Positions 1 to 5,484 of a DNA stretch of 7,044 bases are shown here, piece by piece (the stretch's first letter is position 1; every line of letters begins with the position of its first letter). A model generated the notes under the pieces. It did no database searches. It saw only the letters and a program-made list of their open reading frames with translations, and was not told the DNA's origin. The DNA is from Giesbergeria sp. (GTDB lineage: Bacteria; Pseudomonadota; Gammaproteobacteria; Burkholderiales; Burkholderiaceae_C): positions 1 through 7,044 of the forward strand of contig JAUYGP010000478.1 of assembly GCA_030690515.1 (NCBI GenBank), given 5' to 3'. The translations under genes were made by a program, and so were the position numbers.

Positions 1-4
1 ACCG

Positions 5-586
5 TCACGTGCGTGGCAGCCTGTTGCGTGCCGAGTGCCACAGAGCCAGCGTGGCGGCGCCCAGGGCCGACTTGACAACATCACCCACCAGGAAGGGCTG
101 CACACCCAATTGCCAGCCCTTGGCTGCACCGATCATCGCGCCCAGCCACGCGCCACCCAGCAACAAAATCAAGGTGGTGCACAGCAGCATGCCAAAAAAA
201 GCACGCAGTGGTCGGGCGCCATCCCAGCCGCGCGCAGCCAGCCAGCCCATCAGCACGGCCCCCAGCGGGAACGCCAGCAAATAGCCTGCCGTCGGGCCAA
301 AGAAGGGGGCCAACCCCCCTTTGCCACCCGCCAGCACCGGCATGCCCATGGCCGCTTCCAGCAACCAGGCCAGCACGGTCAAGCCACCCAGGCGCCAGCC
401 GTACAGCGCACCCACCATCAACACCGCGAAGGTTTGCAGCGACACGGGGACGGGTTGCATCGGAATGCTGACGTAGGACGACGCAGCGAGCACCGCCGTA
501 CCACCGAGAACCAGGGCCACCTGGCGCAGCCCATGGGAGTGGCGGGACAGCGGCGCTGAGACGGGACTGGAAAGATCTTGAGACAT
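5..586 (-). CDS. bioY: BioY family biotin transporter, substrate-binding (S) component
   Basis: A 193-residue integral membrane protein, predicted to bind biotin and carry it across the inner membrane, alone or with ECF energy-coupling subunits. The sequence shows several hydrophobic segments (about 22-42, 50-62, 66-82, 98-118, 128-150, 164-185). It has BioY-type motifs: PVPVSLQTFAVL near 45-56, GLAPFFGPTAGYLLAFPLGA at 91-110, and PFLVGDVVKSALGA near 164-177. Length matches the family (about 190). I chose the start at 586 because AGAGGA lies 5 nt upstream. A longer in-frame start at 631 adds 15 residues without family character. No bioM/bioN homologues are visible, but sequence beyond position 1 is unseen. 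The gene is divergent from birA and shares a 252-nt intergenic region containing a likely BirA operator, so repression when biotin is plentiful is inferred. Confidence 0.95.
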   Translation of the reverse strand: MSQDLSSPVSAPLSRHSHGLRQVALVLGGTAVLAASSYVSIPMQPVPVSLQTFAVLMVGALYGWRLGGLTVLAWLLEAAMGMPVLAGGKGGLAPFFGPTAGYLLAFPLGAVLMGWLAARGWDGARPLRAFFGMLLCTTLILLLGGAWLGAMIGAAKGWQLGVQPFLVGDVVKSALGAATLALWHSARNRLPRT

Positions 587-679
587 GGATTCCTCTTGGA
601 AAGTGATGGAGAACTGAGCAATGCACGGCACATGCCCAAACGCTGAAACGGGTTATCACAGCGCAGCGATGCGCCTGAT

Positions 680-712
680 ATGTCAACTTTACATCATTTT
701 TTAAGTTTACCT
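680..712. promoter_or_regulatory. Putative BirA (biotin) operator between bioY and birA
   Basis: Half-site ATGTCAACT (680-688) and half-site AGTTTACCT (704-712) are separated by 15 AT-rich bases. The half-sites are reverse complements at 7 of 9 positions. The known BirA operator of E. coli and relatives is TTGTAAACC, 15 bases, then GGTTTACAA. The layout and the central GTNAAC/GTTTAC bases fit. The site sits between a biotin transporter gene and a BirA with a DNA-binding domain, which raises its likelihood. On the minus strand a TTGACA (686-681) overlaps the left half-site and could be a bioY -35 box, though I see no good -10 at normal spacing. Assignment is by pattern and context only. Confidence 0.7.
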
Positions 713-729
713 AATTATTCATTTTTAAT
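701..729 (+). promoter_or_regulatory. Candidate birA promoter overlapping the operator
   Basis: TTAAGT (701-706) and TTTAAT (724-729) are separated by 17 bases. They match the sigma-70 -35 and -10 consensus at 3 of 6 and 5 of 6 positions. The -35 lies in the right half of the putative BirA operator, so BirA binding would block it and give autoregulation. The region is AT-rich, and chance matches are common in such sequence. Confidence 0.3.
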
Positions 730-838
730 GCAAAACAGACAGAGCACTCCTGGCTTGGCCACAAGCTCACGCGCCAACGCCCACCCACAGCCTTGCTTGC
801 ACGGGCGCATTCCGCCCGCGCTGAGGCACACTCTGCAC

Positions 839-1819
839 ATGTCATCTGATCCGCCTGCCAAAGAGCTTCTGCGTCAACTGGCCACCGGCGATCCGGTGTC
901 GGGCGAAGCGCTCGCCACCCAGTTGGGCGTGACACGGGCGGCCGTCTGGAAGCAGATCGCTGCTTTACGGACCCTAGGCTTGCCCATCGAGGCACGCAGC
1001 CGCGCCGGTTACCGGATGCCCTGGTCCACACAACTGCTGCACACCCCGTCGATCATTTCCAAGCTGGGCACGGCACCTGGGGCGCCCATCCACCTGCACT
1101 GGGAACTGGATTCAACCCAGGACGAACTGGCACGCCTTCTGCCCGATGCACCTGACCTGACGGTGGTCTTGGCCGAGCACCAAACGTTAGGGCGCGGGCG
1201 GCGCAGCCACGGCTGGCTCTCGCCGCCGGGACTGGGCATCACCCTGTCGTGCCTGAAGCACTTCGCTGGTGGCCCTGCAGTGCTGTCGGGGCTATCGATC
1301 GCCATGGGCGTGTGCGTAGTGCACGCGCTGGCCGACACCGAGGTACCGGGACTGCAGCTCAAATGGCCCAACGATGTGGTGACCGACCATGGCAAGCTGG
1401 CCGGCATCCTGATCGAAGTCGGCGGCGAATACGATGGCCCCAGCGTGGTGCGCGTGGGAGTAGGCCTGAACGTGCGCCTGTCGCCCGCCGTGCACGGCAC
1501 ACTCGATCAGCCCGTGACCGACCTGGCCACGCTGTGCGGCGGCACGCCGCCCGACCGCAACGCGCTTGCGGCGCACATCATCGAGCGCCTGCGCATCGGC
1601 CTGCTGCGCTTCGAGAAAGAAGGCCTGGCGCCCTTTGCGCAGGTTTTCTCGCACATGGACTGGCTGGCCGGCAAGCCACTCACCGTGCACAGCGCACACG
1701 CAAGCCACTTGGGTATAGGCCGTGGCATAGACGCACACGGTGCGTTGCGTGTGGAAATCGACGGCCACATCACATCCGTCTACAGCGACAAAGTGTCGGT
1801 ACGCAGCCAGCAAGGGTGA
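839..1819 (+). CDS. birA: Bifunctional biotin-[acetyl-CoA-carboxylase] ligase and biotin operon repressor BirA
   Basis: A 326-residue cytoplasmic enzyme that makes biotinyl-5'-AMP and transfers biotin to the carrier protein of acetyl-CoA carboxylase (BCCP). Residues about 8-60 form a winged helix-turn-helix (SGEALATQLGVTRAAVWKQ core), so this is the repressor-type class. The catalytic domain shows DSTQD (91-95), the biotin/AMP loop GRGRRSHGW (118-126), KWPND (175-179), KLAGILIE (186-193) and GVGLNV (207-212). The C-terminal 50 residues form the small SH3-like domain. Length is close to E. coli BirA (321). The frame is open from 680, but that ATG lies within the operator and the extra 53 residues look non-coding. 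The start at 839 has only a weak, distant GAGG (823-826), so start choice rests mainly on homology. A leader of about 100 nt would precede it. No pantothenate kinase gene follows; convergent moaE comes next. Confidence 0.95.
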   Translation: MSSDPPAKELLRQLATGDPVSGEALATQLGVTRAAVWKQIAALRTLGLPIEARSRAGYRMPWSTQLLHTPSIISKLGTAPGAPIHLHWELDSTQDELARLLPDAPDLTVVLAEHQTLGRGRRSHGWLSPPGLGITLSCLKHFAGGPAVLSGLSIAMGVCVVHALADTEVPGLQLKWPNDVVTDHGKLAGILIEVGGEYDGPSVVRVGVGLNVRLSPAVHGTLDQPVTDLATLCGGTPPDRNALAAHIIERLRIGLLRFEKEGLAPFAQVFSHMDWLAGKPLTVHSAHASHLGIGRGIDAHGALRVEIDGHITSVYSDKVSVRSQQG

Positions 1820-1837
1820 TGCCTGGTCGCTGCTGCT

Positions 1838-1852
1838 GCGGCAAGCCGCTTT
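1838..1852 (+). terminator. Short hairpin with T tract after birA, possible weak terminator
   Basis: GCGG (1838-1841), loop CAAG, CCGC (1846-1849) is followed by TTT, starting 18 nt after the birA stop. The stem is only four base pairs and the T tract is short. It abuts the larger inverted repeat starting at 1851, which may contribute to termination. Confidence 0.25.
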
Positions 1853-1949
1853 AGGGAGCCTCTACACGAATCGCGTGGGAAGTGGGCGCTGCAGATCGCC
1901 CGAGGCCGCAGATGCACACGGCGCGACGATTCGTGCAGAGGCCCCCTAA
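1851..1949. repeat. 99-bp inverted-repeat element (MITE-like or bidirectional terminator) between birA and moaE
   Basis: The arms 1851-1873 and 1927-1949 are reverse complements at 21 of 23 positions; mismatches are 1857/1943 and 1864/1936. A 53-nt spacer separates them, and pairing can continue a few bases inward past one bulged A (1926). The outer edges read TTAGGG and CCCCTAA. If the element proper begins at GGG and ends at CCC, it is flanked by TA on both sides, as in TA-targeting elements. There is no transposase or open frame inside. The moaE stop codon (1946-1948) lies in the right arm. Neither arm is followed by a T run, so a classic intrinsic terminator is less likely, though the fold could still end convergent transcripts. 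A non-autonomous insertion is inferred. Confidence 0.65.
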
Positions 1950-2428
1950 CGCCCTGCGTTGCCAGCTTCAATGCCCCAGCGGGCCAGCGCAGCGTCGTCG
2001 CTCACCCGTGCATCCACCCAGCGGGCGCCTTGCGGCGTGGTTTCTTTCTTCCAGAACGGCGCCTGGGTCTTGAGGTAGTCCATCAAAAACTCGCAGGCCT
2101 GGAAGCTCTCGCCCCGGTGTGCAGAGGTCACCGCCACCAGCACGATCTGGTCGAGCGGCTGCAGCAAGCCCACGCGGTGGATGACGCGGGCACCGAAGAT
2201 GTCAAACCGCTGGTGCGCCGCGTCGATCATGGCGTCAATGGACTTCTCGGTCATGCCGGGGTAATGCTCCAGTTCCATGGAGGCCACATCGTCACCCTCA
2301 TTGCGGTCGCGCACCGTGCCCACAAAACAGCACACGGCGCCCACGCCCCGGTCGGTGCTGCGCAGCGCAGCCAGTTCGGCGGATACGTCGAAATCAGGCG
2401 TCTGGATGGAAACGCGGGGCGCGGTCAT
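1946..2428 (-). CDS. moaE: Molybdopterin synthase catalytic (large) subunit MoaE
   Basis: A 160-residue cytoplasmic protein. With thiocarboxylated MoaD it inserts two sulfurs into precursor Z (cPMP) to make molybdopterin. Visible hallmarks are GAVCCFVGTVRDRNEG (30-45), with the family's conserved Arg at 40; LEHYPGM (53-59); TSAHRGE (101-107); and MDYLKTQAPFWKKE (116-129). Lys120 and Lys127 correspond to the E. coli active-site lysines 119 and 126. E. coli MoaE is 150 residues; the excess is mainly a short tail (GIEAGNAGR) whose stop lies in the inverted repeat at 1927-1949. The start at 2428 has GAAGAG about 10 nt upstream. It lies 14 nt downstream of the 76-residue gene, so the two are probably co-transcribed. 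Its partner moaD is about 2.7 kb away rather than adjacent. Confidence 0.95.
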   Translation of the reverse strand: MTAPRVSIQTPDFDVSAELAALRSTDRGVGAVCCFVGTVRDRNEGDDVASMELEHYPGMTEKSIDAMIDAAHQRFDIFGARVIHRVGLLQPLDQIVLVAVTSAHRGESFQACEFLMDYLKTQAPFWKKETTPQGARWVDARVSDDAALARWGIEAGNAGR

Positions 2429-2442
2429 GGCAGAGGCGCTCT

Positions 2443-2673
2443 TCAAGGCGAGCGGTGCAGGCGCGGCGCGGCCAGCAGGGCGCGCTCTTCTTCGACAAAG
2501 GCGGCCAGTTGCCGTAGCGCCGGCGATGGCGGCAGCCCGGCCAGCAGCGTCTGCAGCCGTGTGATGTCGCCCACCGTGGGCGCCACCTTGATCTGCGCTG
2601 TGGCGGCGGCCACATTGCCACCCTTGACCAAAGCGAACACCTTGGCGGCCCATTCATTCTTGTTGCGTACCAT
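2443..2673 (-). CDS. Small hypothetical protein upstream of moaE (76 residues)
   Basis: I do not recognise a named family. The product is a small soluble protein, mostly alpha-helical by composition, with no signal peptide, membrane segment or cysteine. Residues 5-30 are rich in Ala, Val and Lys. Residues 38-68 look like two amphipathic helices split by a Pro-containing turn (LPPSP). It is probably real because AAGGG lies about 5 nt upstream of the ATG at 2673, the frame ends just before the moaE ribosome-binding region, and both genes read the same way. Adjacency suggests co-expression with moaE, but nothing in the sequence ties it to molybdopterin synthesis. The upstream 64 nt are shared with a divergent gene at 2738. 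The main doubt is that short frames in GC-rich DNA can arise by chance. Confidence 0.6.
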   Translation of the reverse strand: MVRNKNEWAAKVFALVKGGNVAAATAQIKVAPTVGDITRLQTLLAGLPPSPALRQLAAFVEEERALLAAPRLHRSP

Positions 2674-2737
2674 GAAACCCTTTTTGATCCCACCCCGAAT
2701 GTCGGTAGGATGTGCCTACACTTTAACGCCCCCCACG

Positions 2738-2992
2738 ATGGCCACCCAGACAATCACCATCGACGGATACAAACTATTTCCGTCCCCCCGCAACGTGCAC
2801 CGCTCTATTTTTGAGCACCAGCTGTTCCTGCCCTACCCCTATGCGCTGATCGACCTGCCCGGCTTCGACCTGACCGGCAAGGCCAGCCTGTTCGCTGCCT
2901 GCAGACTCTCCGACATGAAGATGGGACAAATGGTGACGTTCGAGTTGCCCGCCGATCAGACGCGCTTCGAACGTCTTTTCACACCCGATTGA
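2738..2992 (+). CDS. Small hypothetical protein (84 residues)
   Basis: Function not recognised. The product has a mixed strand/helix look: an N-terminal strand (TQTITIDGYKLF), an aromatic and proline-rich centre (HQLFLPYPYALIDLPGFDLTG, about 28-47), and a charged C-terminus (PADQTRFERLFTPD). There is no signal peptide, membrane segment or cysteine cluster; the only cysteine is at about 56. The start at 2738 is assumed: no Shine-Dalgarno is visible, and TACACT (2717-2722) could be a -10 box giving a very short leader. The same frame stays open back to 2030, but that stretch lies antisense to moaE and the 76-residue gene and is not coding. The gene ends 10 nt before the next one (3003), so a two-gene unit is likely. 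Confidence 0.6.
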   Translation: MATQTITIDGYKLFPSPRNVHRSIFEHQLFLPYPYALIDLPGFDLTGKASLFAACRLSDMKMGQMVTFELPADQTRFERLFTPD

Positions 2993-3002
2993 TCGCCACC
3001 CC

Positions 3003-3323
3003 ATGCAGGAACACGACAACCAGATCCTGGTGCCGCCAAGCTTCATGGCCGTGTACACCGACACACGCGGCCGCCTGCGCGAAAGCGCCGATGTGGTACG
3101 CGCCCGCTACGAGCTGTGCGAAGACCTGGCGGGACACCTGGTGGAACAGGCACAAATTTTGTACCACGTGCAGGCGCCGTCAGAGTCCGAGATTTTGCGC
3201 CGCATCCACGCCGGGCTGTGCACCGCCGAGTCGGGCGTCAACACCTCAGAGGCCACCTGGGTGGTGCTGCGGCTGGCGGAATTGCTGCAGTGGCAGTGCC
3301 CTGGGCTGGAGGCCGCAGACTAG
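3003..3323 (+). CDS. Conserved hypothetical protein of a Burkholderiales-type small family (106 residues)
   Basis: The pattern VPPSFMAVY (10-18) followed by RARYELCEDLAGHLVEQAQ (33-51) and a C-terminal ATWVVLRLAELLQW (84-97) resembles a short protein I recall in Burkholderiales genomes. Some database entries label it 'ATPase with chaperone activity'. No Walker A or B motif is present here, so that label is unsupported. The protein looks soluble and helical, without a signal peptide; cysteines are at about 39, 72 and 99. The ATG at 3003 is 10 nt after the stop of the 84-residue gene and lacks a clear Shine-Dalgarno, so translation may depend on coupling to the upstream gene. The role is unknown. 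The pectate-lyase gene starts 68 nt downstream in the same direction. Confidence 0.75.
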   Translation: MQEHDNQILVPPSFMAVYTDTRGRLRESADVVRARYELCEDLAGHLVEQAQILYHVQAPSESEILRRIHAGLCTAESGVNTSEATWVVLRLAELLQWQCPGLEAAD

Positions 3324-3367
3324 CCCGCAAGCCCCTGTTCGGCGGAGATACAAAGCGCTACGATTTG

Positions 3368-3385
3368 CTCCTCCACTCCGAGGAG
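3368..3385 (+). promoter_or_regulatory. Hairpin enclosing the Shine-Dalgarno of the pectate lyase gene
   Basis: CTCCTC (3368-3373) pairs perfectly with GAGGAG (3380-3385) across a six-base loop. The right arm contains the ribosome-binding AGGAG (3381-3385), six bases before the ATG at 3392. In mRNA this 6-bp stem would mask the ribosome-binding site, suggesting temperature- or factor-dependent translation. The stem is short, so it may be coincidental. Confidence 0.4.
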
Positions 3386-3391
3386 TTTCCC

Positions 3392-5107
3392 ATGCTGCGT
3401 CTTTTTGTGCTTCTTGCCGGAATAGGACTGGGCATCGCAGCCCACGCTGCCTCCGCCAGCTTCAACAGCGCCAATGGAGAGTTAACGATCAGCGAGATTG
3501 GTATTGCCGGGCAGCCAGACCGATACAGAGATGTGGTACTGCGATTTGCCGGGTCATCACCCGTGCGATTCAACGTTGCCAGTGCCACCAGTTTCAGCTT
3601 CGACGGCACCACCGGCATGCTTTCCCTGCCCAGCTTGGTGGTGGACAACCGCGCGTACCACGGTGTCGTGGTAGACAACGCGCAATTGCAGGTCGTGCGC
3701 GTGGGCTCCGTGGCAGAGGGGCGCGCCCAGGCATTTCCCGGAGCCGCAGGATTTGGCGCACAGGCGACGGGTGGGCGCGGTGGGCGCGTCATCACGGTGA
3801 CCAACCTGAACGCGAATGGACCAGGCTCGCTGCAGGCCGCGCTGGACGAAACCGGCCCACGCACCGTGGTGTTTGCTGTCAGCGGCCTTATCGACGCAGC
3901 CATCCAGCTCACACGGGGGGATGTGACCATTGCGGGGCAGACCTCACCAGGCGGTATCTCCCTGCGCCAGTTCCACACCACAGAAGAACCGTACTGTGAC
4001 CAGAACGTGGCGTGCGTGGCAGGTAGTCGCAAGGCGGATAACTGGATCCTGCGCCATGTGCGCATCCGCCCCGATGGCCAGCACGACGACGGACTGCGCC
4101 TGCGTTACACACGGCGCGCCATCGTTGACCAGGTATCGATCGGCGGGGCCACCGACGAGGCTGTCGAGATATCGTATGCGCAAGACATCACTGTTCAGAA
4201 CACCATCATTGCCGAAACCGTGGGCGACCATGCCGACCGGGGCGGCGTGCTGGTGAACTACAGCAACCCCACGCAAGGCTACGAACTCACCCGCCTGGCC
4301 CTGCACCACAACGTGTTCAACCGCATCCTCGGACGCTACCCTGAACTCTCGCGTGAAAGCACAGCAGCCGCGGGTTCAGTGATGGACATCGAGCTGGCCA
4401 ACAACCTGTACTGGGACATGGGTTATTTCATCGACGTGAACAACACCACTATTTCTGGTTCGGACGGTGGCCAGCCCATTTACTACCGCATGAACTTTGC
4501 TGCAAACCAAGCGGTGGTGCGCAATGCAACGCAGCCGGAGCCATTTCGTTTCGGGCTGATCCACATGGCCACACCCCAGGGCGCGCAAACCGCCACCTGG
4601 TTTGCAGGCAACCAGATCAACCTATATCCACGCCGCAGCGACTATGCGCAGATGTATTGCTGCAACGACTACCCTGACCAACAGCCCCAAAACAGCCTGC
4701 CGTTTTTCGGTACCGCGCTGCGGCATAACTTCCCGTTTATTGGCTATGACCTGGCCCGCGACTTGGCACCGCTGGCCGTGCTGCGGACAGGCGCTTTCCC
4801 GCGCGACCCGATGGATCGGCGGCTGATGGATGCCGTCGAGCGCGGCCAGATTGCGCTACAGCCGCGCCATATCAACCCTGCGAGGGACGGCAGCGCGCTG
4901 CCTTTTGTCACGGCGCCACTGCCTCCGGCTGACAGCGACGGAGATGGCATACCCGATAACTGGGAGCTGACGCACGGCCTCAACCCTTCGGTACAGGACC
5001 ACAATGGCACGCAGTTGTCCATGCCCCTGGTTGGTGTACCGGGCTACACCAACCTGGAGGTGTACCTGCACGAACTCTCAGAGCAGCGCATTCGCGAGGT
5101 GCACTAA
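3392..5107 (+). CDS. Secreted pectate lyase-like protein (polysaccharide lyase 1-type beta-helix)
   Basis: A 571-residue predicted secreted enzyme that would cleave pectate by beta-elimination. Residues 1-22 are a signal peptide (LRLFVLLAGIGLGIAAHAAS). Residues 23-106 hold two related beta-strand motifs. The lyase domain begins at AFPGAAGFGAQATGGRGG (114-131) and continues with VTNLNANGPGSLQAAL (136-151), VTIAGQTSPGGISL (178-191), NWILRHVRIRP (217-227) and GGATDE (251-256). HHNVFNRILGRYPELSR (305-321) resembles the PL1 RxPxxR region, with Arg315 at the likely catalytic position. The C-terminus has a Ca-binding-like DSDGDGIPDNWE (514-525) and GYTNLEVYL (551-559), typical of such lyases. Cys202/208 and 423/424 may form disulfides. 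The start is fixed by AGGAG six bases upstream; the frame is open from 3116, but that overlaps the previous gene. The substrate is inferred. GC is locally lower than in the flanking cofactor genes. Confidence 0.88.
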   Translation: MLRLFVLLAGIGLGIAAHAASASFNSANGELTISEIGIAGQPDRYRDVVLRFAGSSPVRFNVASATSFSFDGTTGMLSLPSLVVDNRAYHGVVVDNAQLQVVRVGSVAEGRAQAFPGAAGFGAQATGGRGGRVITVTNLNANGPGSLQAALDETGPRTVVFAVSGLIDAAIQLTRGDVTIAGQTSPGGISLRQFHTTEEPYCDQNVACVAGSRKADNWILRHVRIRPDGQHDDGLRLRYTRRAIVDQVSIGGATDEAVEISYAQDITVQNTIIAETVGDHADRGGVLVNYSNPTQGYELTRLALHHNVFNRILGRYPELSRESTAAAGSVMDIELANNLYWDMGYFIDVNNTTISGSDGGQPIYYRMNFAANQAVVRNATQPEPFRFGLIHMATPQGAQTATWFAGNQINLYPRRSDYAQMYCCNDYPDQQPQNSLPFFGTALRHNFPFIGYDLARDLAPLAVLRTGAFPRDPMDRRLMDAVERGQIALQPRHINPARDGSALPFVTAPLPPADSDGDGIPDNWELTHGLNPSVQDHNGTQLSMPLVGVPGYTNLEVYLHELSEQRIREVH

Positions 5108-5146
5108 CGCCCTTGCACCGCTCGCAACGCGCTGACTTTGCGGGGC

Positions 5147-5401
5147 CTACCCCCCCGTCACCGGCGGGAAAAAAGCCACTTCGGCGCCGTCGTGCAGTAC
5201 GGCGGATTCGTCGCTCAGCACCTGGTTGAGCGCCATGCGCACGGCCTTGCCGGGTGCCAGACTGGTAGCGTGGGCCGTGCTACGGGCGATGAGTTCTGTG
5301 CGCAGTGCGCCCAGGGTGGTGGCGGTAGTTTCCAACGTTTCGCTGCCTTGGCCGACGGCCTCGCGGATGGAGGCGAAATAGCGCACGGTGATCCTTTTCA
5401 T
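5147..5401 (-). CDS. moaD: Molybdopterin synthase sulfur carrier subunit MoaD
   Basis: An 84-residue ubiquitin-fold protein. Its C-terminal glycine is adenylated by a MoeB-type enzyme and thiocarboxylated, and it then donates sulfur within the MoaD-MoaE synthase. The N-terminus ITVRYFASIREAVG (4-17) is the typical MoaD opening, LNQVL (58-62) lies in the second half, and the chain ends FFPPVTGG with the required terminal Gly-Gly. Length is normal for the family (E. coli about 81). The ATG at 5401 overlaps, as ATGA, the end of a 28-codon open frame that itself overlaps the moeA stop. Upstream GGGGCGG is only a poor ribosome site, so translational coupling is plausible. moaE, usually the next gene, is absent here; the convergent lyase gene ends 39 nt away, with no convincing terminator between them. 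Confidence 0.95.
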   Translation of the reverse strand: MKRITVRYFASIREAVGQGSETLETTATTLGALRTELIARSTAHATSLAPGKAVRMALNQVLSDESAVLHDGAEVAFFPPVTGG

Positions 5402-5484
5402 CGCCGGACCGCCCCACGATGAAAAACGGACCCCTTGGGAGGCAGCGACCACACGAAGTGGCGAGCGTGGGGGGCATTCTTCAT
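5398..5484 (-). CDS. Possible 28-codon coupling ORF between moeA and moaD
   Basis: An ATG at 5484-5482 overlaps the moeA stop (ATGA). The frame runs 28 codons to a TGA at 5400-5398, which overlaps the moaD start (ATGA). The predicted peptide is basic and includes ARHFVWSLPPKG in its middle. The double overlap would let ribosomes pass from moeA to moaD without new initiation at a strong site. The DNA also looks like a structured intergenic repeat, so the frame may be accidental; I see no sign that the peptide has a function of its own. Confidence 0.3.
   Translation of the reverse strand: MKNAPHARHFVWSLPPKGSVFHRGAVRR
5411..5475. repeat. Structured intergenic element between moeA and moaD (suspected dispersed repeat)
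   Basis: GCCCCACG (5411-5418) is complementary to CGTGGGG in 5466-5472, forming an outer stem. Inside lie a CCCC-TT-GGGAGG segment (5431-5442) and a hairpin CCAC, ACGAA, GTGG (5449-5461). From memory, segments very like GGCAGCGACCACACGAAGTG recur between genes in Comamonadaceae; only this one copy is present in the window. It could fold in the mRNA between moeA and moaD. Confidence 0.45.

Noticed and set aside
587..631. 15-residue extension of BioY
   Set aside because: The downstream ATG at 586 has a clear AGAGGA at proper spacing.
680..838. N-terminal extension of BirA by 53 residues
   Set aside because: The ATG at 680 lies in the operator, there is no ribosome site, and the HTH domain begins normally after the ATG at 839.
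2705..2719. Small inverted repeat GTAGG-ATGTG-CCTAC in the 2674-2737 divergent spacer
   Set aside because: Only five base pairs; it could be an operator, but nothing supports this beyond its location.
2030..2737. Plus-strand open frame continuous with the 84-residue gene
   Set aside because: This part is antisense to moaE and the 76-residue gene; the plausible coding part begins at 2738.
3116..3391. Upstream extension of the pectate lyase frame
   Set aside because: It overlaps the 106-residue gene in another frame. The signal peptide and a strong AGGAG fix the start at 3392.
5108..5146. Search for a bidirectional terminator between the lyase gene and moaD
   Set aside because: Only a CGCAA/TTGCG five-base pairing with a 10-base loop and no T tract was found; too weak to call.
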